Part shown: positions 61,751-64,000 of the stretch, piece after piece
Numbering within the stretch: the first letter of the stretch is position 1
How the letters are laid out: each line of letters opens with the position of its first letter
Source of the DNA: Epinephelus fuscoguttatus
Lineage: Eukaryota; Chordata; Actinopteri; Perciformes; Serranidae
Length of the DNA stretch: 64,000 nucleotides
Direction: 5' to 3'
Assembly (NCBI RefSeq): GCF_011397635.1
Contig: NC_064756.1
Span: 21,568,907-21,632,906 of the forward strand
Program-made: the position numbers and the translations under genes
Notes under the pieces: generated by a model
Told to the model about the DNA's origin: nothing
Seen by the model: only the letters and a program-made list of their open reading frames with translations
Database searches by the model: none

Positions 61751-61963
61751 AAGAAGTAGAGTGGAAGTTATTTTTACCCACATGATAATTTGTCTCCTCC
61801 ATGTTAGGCACTTTCTTGGGGAGGTCTGCGGCGGAGTCGGAGGCTGACTGTGAAGCTTGTTACCCAGGTTTTTACTGCCCCTCGTGGGCTCAGACCTCTG
61901 CTGACCTTCTCTGTCCCCTGGGGTGGTACTGTCCAACAGGATCAGTGTCTGGACATCAGCCAG
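31132..61963 (+). CDS. Giant secreted cysteine-rich repeat protein (partial, continues right)
   Basis: Fifty-one consecutive coding exons, all with AG/GT borders and compatible phases, give 7,843 nt (2,614 codons) with no stop. The last ends in phase 1, so the gene continues past the window. It starts [20 protein letters not shown], a clear signal peptide (an ATG one codon later is equally usable). Nearly all the rest is short cysteine-rich modules, C-P-x-G-x-[YF]-C alternating with C-P-x-G-T-[YF]-S and closed by D-C-x-x-C. These resemble the ephrin-receptor-like GCC2/GCC3 repeat, also found in SCUBE and SVEP1 proteins. No EGF, CUB, kinase or membrane segment is seen. A secreted or surface matrix-like role is inferred; I do not recognise a named orthologue. 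Exon coordinates are in the seven block entries below. Confidence 0.92.
34840..36408 (+). CDS. Giant gene exons 10-14 (residues 402-675)
   Basis: Exons: 34840-35032, 35177-35313, 35574-35798, 36035-36176 and 36285-36408. Modules include [31 protein letters not shown] and [11 protein letters not shown]. An upstream AG at 35978 was rejected for exon 13 because it leads into a stop within two codons. Exon 14 ends in phase 0 (GAGSYS), starting a run of phase 0 exons. Confidence 0.9.
36804..41605 (+). CDS. Giant gene exons 15-24 (residues 676-1227)
   Basis: Exons: 36804-36995, 37108-37245, 37396-37578, 38034-38228, 38374-38522, 38700-38868, 38997-39131, 40018-40170, 41030-41231 and 41465-41605. 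Exons 15-18, 21 and 22 are symmetric phase 0, unlike the mostly phase 1 remainder; exon 23 returns to phase 1. Modules such as [23 protein letters not shown] and [17 protein letters not shown] are typical. The intron after exon 21 hosts a transposon relic. Confidence 0.9.
37622..37993. mobile_element. Short inverted-repeat element, family 2, copy 2
   Basis: Matches 9603-9890 at both ends (GCACTCTGCAACTCTAATCC on the left, TGACTCCACCTTGAAG on the right) with a diverged centre. It fills most of the intron between exons 17 and 18 of the giant gene and ends about 40 bp before the exon 18 acceptor. Confidence 0.55.
39272..39950. mobile_element. TTAA-type inverted-repeat element, copy 3 (both ends kept)
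   Basis: A 679 bp element with TTAA at each edge. Its inverted repeats of about 46 bp have few mismatches: the left end reads TTAAAGGAATGCTTCACCCA and the right end, on the minus strand, TTAAAGGAATACCTCACTCA. Inside is a piece (CCTTGACCTTTGACCCC) that I recall as a common fish repeat. Non-coding. It lies in the intron between exons 21 and 22 of the giant gene. Confidence 0.8.
41722..41862. repeat. Left direct repeat flanking the PMCA copy
   Basis: About 140 bp containing TTCTCTTTGCATGGGAGG, ATGACTCTGACTA and GCAGAGAGGC, in the same orientation and order as at 43205-43317. It is about 30 bp longer than the right copy in the middle. Confidence 0.75.
41885..43200 (+). pseudogene. Intronless truncated PMCA (atp2b) copy
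   Basis: An intronless copy of a plasma-membrane Ca2+-ATPase coding region, from near the N-terminus to just past the phosphorylation site. Recognisable in order: [110 protein letters not shown] and [16 protein letters not shown] (the catalytic aspartate is in DKTGT). The frame shifts several times, a stop follows WIEQ, the third-membrane-segment region is lost, and everything after about residue 490 is missing. No poly(A) tail is seen. The missing introns imply an mRNA origin. It lies in the 3.8 kb intron between exons 24 and 25 of the giant gene. Confidence 0.88.
43205..43317. repeat. Right direct repeat flanking the PMCA copy
   Basis: About 113 bp matching 41722-41862 with substitutions and one gap (TAATCTCTTTGCATGGGAGG, then CATATGACTCTGACTA, then GCAGAGAGGCC). 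Far longer than a normal retrocopy target-site duplication. Confidence 0.75.
43318..45443. other. Rest of giant gene intron 24, no gene seen
   Basis: AT-rich intron sequence after the PMCA copy. Open frames of 60-77 codons here have no domain, leader or splice support. The stretch at about 43840-44300 has a repeat-like texture (self-similar CTTCC/GGAAG segments), but I could not define ends. Confidence 0.4.
45444..55051 (+). CDS. Giant gene exons 25-36 (residues 1228-1821)
   Basis: Exons: 45444-45629, 45913-45984, 46123-46249, 46345-46478, 46900-47097, 48821-48970, 49593-49772, 50656-50772, 51397-51546, 52309-52461, 52763-52972 and 54947-55051. Ten of the twelve are symmetric phase 1-1, and exons 27/28 are a 1-2/2-1 pair. 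Exon 31 has an unusual insert ([16 protein letters not shown]) with an N-glycosylation site. Introns here are long because of inserted repeats. Confidence 0.9.
47968..48330 (-). mobile_element. tRNA-derived SINE with L2-like (CATT)n tail
   Basis: Read on the minus strand it begins with a tRNA-like head: A box GTGGTTAGCACT, B box GGTTCGATCCC at 48276-48266. A conserved middle (GTGGGAGGAAGCCGGAGTGC, then GGAGAGAACCC) follows, and it ends in (TGAA)n. An 11 bp duplication, GATTAGAGCTT at 47957-47967 and GATTAGAGTTT at 48331-48341, flanks it. The tail type implies mobilisation by an L2-clade LINE. This is a very common vertebrate/fish SINE type from memory. It sits in the intron between exons 29 and 30. 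Confidence 0.92.
51565..52185. mobile_element. TTAA-type inverted-repeat element, family 1, copy C
   Basis: Same ends as copies A and B: AGGTTCAGTGTGCAGGATTTAG on the left, AGGAACAGTGTGTAGGATTTAG on the right (minus strand). The flanks are TTAG and GCCA rather than intact TTAA. It is the shortest copy (621 bp), with fewer internal repeat units. It begins 18 bp after the exon 33 donor and ends 123 bp before exon 34. Confidence 0.75.
52578..52590. repeat. C homopolymer
   Basis: A run of 13 C, between exons 34 and 35 of the giant gene; prone to sequencing-length error. Confidence 0.9.
53039..53756. mobile_element. 718 bp element with TTTGTCATGA inverted ends
   Basis: Perfect 10 bp inverted ends: TTTGTCATGA at 53039-53048 and TCATGACAAA at 53747-53756. 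The interior is A-rich and non-coding (many AAACAGG, GGAAAC words) with a (TA)n(CA)n tract at 53332-53371. I recall similar sequences as dispersed repeats in fish. The superfamily is not determined. It lies in the 2 kb intron between exons 35 and 36. Confidence 0.7.
53332..53371. repeat. (TA)n(CA)n compound microsatellite
   Basis: About 12 TA then 7 CA units inside the 53039-53756 element. Confidence 0.95.
55636..57507 (+). CDS. Giant gene exons 37-41 (residues 1822-2100)
   Basis: Exons: 55636-55780, 55898-56109, 56307-56525, 56700-56806 and 57354-57507, with phases 1-2, 2-1, 1-1, 1-0, 0-1. The first donor falls in a G-run (GGG|GTACAC). Exon 40 ends at AAG|GTCGCT so that SNLTKLVSK joins [12 protein letters not shown], the expected module join. 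This phase order is repeated exactly by the next five exons. Confidence 0.88.
57877..59703 (+). CDS. Giant gene exons 42-46 (residues 2101-2373)
   Basis: Exons: 57877-57976, 58194-58366, 58655-58891, 59045-59232 and 59583-59703. Phases are again 1-2, 2-1, 1-1, 1-0, 0-1. Modules include [36 protein letters not shown] and [11 protein letters not shown]. Confidence 0.9.
60037..61963 (+). CDS. Giant gene exons 47-51 (residues 2374-2614)
   Basis: Exons: 60037-60187, 60398-60537, 60763-60909, 61263-61391 and 61808-61963. Phases are 1-2, 2-1, then three 1-1. The last exon found ends GSVSGHQP plus one base before GTACAG, so coding continues beyond this window. No following exon is visible up to position 64000, meaning the next intron is over 2 kb. 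Confidence 0.88.
61703..61747. repeat. (GA)n microsatellite
   Basis: A pure GA run of about 22 units, 60 bp upstream of the exon 51 acceptor of the giant gene. The Leu/Ser repeat frame on the other strand is an artefact. Confidence 0.97.
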
Positions 61964-64000
61964 GTACAGTGCACATCATCAGGGGTCAGCTCAGGTTTAA
62001 ACATGGTAGTCTTTGCACCTCATAGTTTTCTTGTATTTTATTATTAACACAATGCCTGATCACGTACAGTAAGTGTGGTTTACGAATAGTTATGCTCACA
62101 TGAAAAGGTTGGCTCAGGGGACCAAGCTTTTCTGACTTTACTCACTGTAAAAAGTAGTGTCACATATGAATGATGGATGGACAAAATACTGTACGCAAAA
62201 ATGATTGTACTTTGAAGTAACATGAATCAAATCACAACTGTGATATCAGGTTACATTTTATCCTGTGAAATCCATGTATCTCAGAAACATTGGCCTGGAA
62301 AAAACACTTGTGACAAAGCATTTTCTGTTAATCCGTTAGTCTTACTATATAATGACGAAAACTCTGTCTGTCTGTGGGTGTGTGTGTGTGTGTGGGCGTG
62401 TCTGTTCCATGTTTTTCTCCTCACTGACAATGGGAGGATGCGAATGAGGCAATATTACATCAATGGGCCAAAGGTGGGACGCTATAGCAACCAATTGAAA
62501 TTGCAAACTTTGAATGGGCATATCTCTTGCCCCGTATTTCGTAGAGACATGAATCTTTGCACAGAGCTGCCTCTCCTCATGAGGAACAAATTTGCCTCAC
62601 AAACCCATGACTTCCGGTTATATAGATTTTCCGCCATTTTGATTTTTTTGAAAAACACTTAAAATCGATCTCTTCCTAGAAATTTTGACCGATCAGCATG
62701 AAACTCGGTGAACATAATCTAGGGACCAATATCTAAAGTTCCCTCTTGGCAAAAGTTGGAAAACTTACTAAAACTGAGCTTCTATAAGGCAATGAATATT
62801 GCGGAGGGCGTGGCTCATCACATAAAGGTGTATAACCTCTCAAGGGTTTCACTGATCACCTCGCAACTTTGTAGGCATATAACCACACATAATCTGAGGG
62901 GACCCCTCCATTATTGACCCCATCAAACAAAATGGGGGCGCCAGAGAGCTAATTTCTTATCTAGCCCTAACCGCCATATCGATTTTTACTAAACTTGGTA
63001 GATATGTAGAACAGGACGCCTCAAGGAAACTGGAGAAATTTAACTCTAATTGGCAACTGGGTGGCGCTATAACAACAGAAAAATGCTTAAAAATGGCTAA
63101 AATGCGACTGATTGCTGTGGCTCCCCCTGTGGCTGGATGTTGTTTTTTTCCCCTAATTTTTGGTATGACTAAGTCATGGTATGGTATGCTGTACATAATC
63201 ATGGGAACTGTCAGTGTGTGATTCTGTCAGTCAGTCAGTCAGTCATTCTACCAGTGTGCCCCACTTTTAAGTCAGTACAACACATAAACACTTTAATTGT
63301 CTGCCTTTCAACGTGCTACCTCAACTACTAATGTACAGTTTTAGCCCACTAACTATCCCACTATTGGCAATGGTACTGCTGTTCTTTCAATAAAGCAATC
63401 GTACTATCAAATTCACAAAAACTCTGTCTGAATACATTGCTCTTCTTAATGGGTTCAGTTGACTATTTAATCTGCAGTTTCCTATGACCTGCATCCCAAA
63501 CACACACCATGTGAAACTGTACGTGGGCAACTGTGCAGTCAATGGGTATGGACTGTTGAAGTTGGACAGTTGAAAAATAAAAATGACAAACATTGAAGAT
63601 GCATGGTTTCCATTGGATAGCAACTATCCTCTCTTCTCGTTTGTCCTTTTGTACCTGTTTGATTTCTTTCCTCACCTCCTTTCCTTGTGTCTTAGTCCCT
63701 CTCACCTAAGATGCAAGGGGAGGAGGCAAGGAAAAGACACGAGGAGAGAGGAGCTGAAGCAACAGGCATTTCACAAAATGAAACATCCTGTTTTCAGAGC
63801 TGTCATTTTAAAGCAACGTCAATTGAATATGACGTGTGGCACAGCTGCATCATCTGCCAATTGTTTTGTTATAGCTGTATTTTCATATCTCTGTAAGATG
63901 AGTAGAACACTGAACACTTAAATATTTACTTTGAATTCAGTTAACAACATGGCAGCTGTTTGTCACGCCTCTTTTATACGTCACGGGTGCCAAAAAGACT
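61964..64000. other. Giant gene intron 51 with unclassified repeat-like block
   Basis: No further exon is seen. From about 62345 to 63220 the sequence has the look of a dispersed repeat that I recall from fish genomes (ACTCTGTCTGTCTGTGGG, CGCTATAGCAACCAATTG, GGGTGGCGCTATAACAACAG). CAAAAACTCTGTCTG recurs at 63415-63429. No open frame, terminal repeat or target duplication could be fixed, so the family and limits are left open. Confidence 0.4.

Noticed and set aside
31132-61963. CRISPR or satellite array as the cause of repetitiveness
   Set aside because: The repetition is at protein level in spliced exons with diverse DNA; there are no direct DNA repeats with regular spacers.
62222-62662. 146-codon plus-strand frame as the next exon of the giant gene
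   Set aside because: It has no cysteine-module pattern, lies in repeat-like sequence and lacks a suitable acceptor in phase 1.

Overview
This 64 kb window is vertebrate nuclear DNA, most likely from a teleost fish and probably a percomorph (the lineage is my inference). The evidence is multi-exon genes with GT-AG introns, orthologues of mammalian brain and sperm genes, (CA)n/(TG)n tracts, and fish-type SINEs and short inverted-repeat elements. No bacterial or viral genome organisation is seen.

From position 1 to about 30.2 kb, four genes lie head to tail on the minus strand. In transcription order these are a single-Ig-domain membrane receptor with two ITIM-like tyrosine motifs (30214-27275), spa17 with a very large acidic last exon (26664-23489), nrgn/neurogranin (19763-18009) and hepacam (12423-1843). 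From memory, hepacam, nrgn and spa17 orthologues also lie close together on human 11q24, so this looks like a conserved neighbourhood. I assembled every coding frame by hand across splice sites, and each stays open: 439, 74, 716 and 304 residues.

From 31.1 kb to the right edge, a single plus-strand gene occupies the window. I could place 51 consecutive coding exons (31132-61963). Every junction is in phase, giving 2,614 codons from a signal peptide without reaching a stop or a membrane segment. The product is an almost uninterrupted run of short cysteine-rich modules (C-P-x-G-x-Y/F-C and G-T-Y/F-S types) resembling the ephrin-receptor-like GCC2/GCC3 repeat. I do not recognise an established gene name. 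Its exon phases recur in five-exon blocks, which points to growth by block duplication. It is the strongest candidate here for an undescribed system: a giant secreted or surface cysteine-rich protein, divergently arranged with an ITIM receptor about 0.9 kb away.

Spaces between genes and the larger introns hold mobile-element debris: two tRNA-derived SINEs with clear target-site duplications, several TTAA-flanked inverted-repeat elements in multiple copies, a 718 bp inverted-repeat element, and an intronless truncated copy of a plasma-membrane Ca2+-ATPase gene bracketed by direct repeats. All calls rest on reading the sequence and on memory of the families; no database search was possible.
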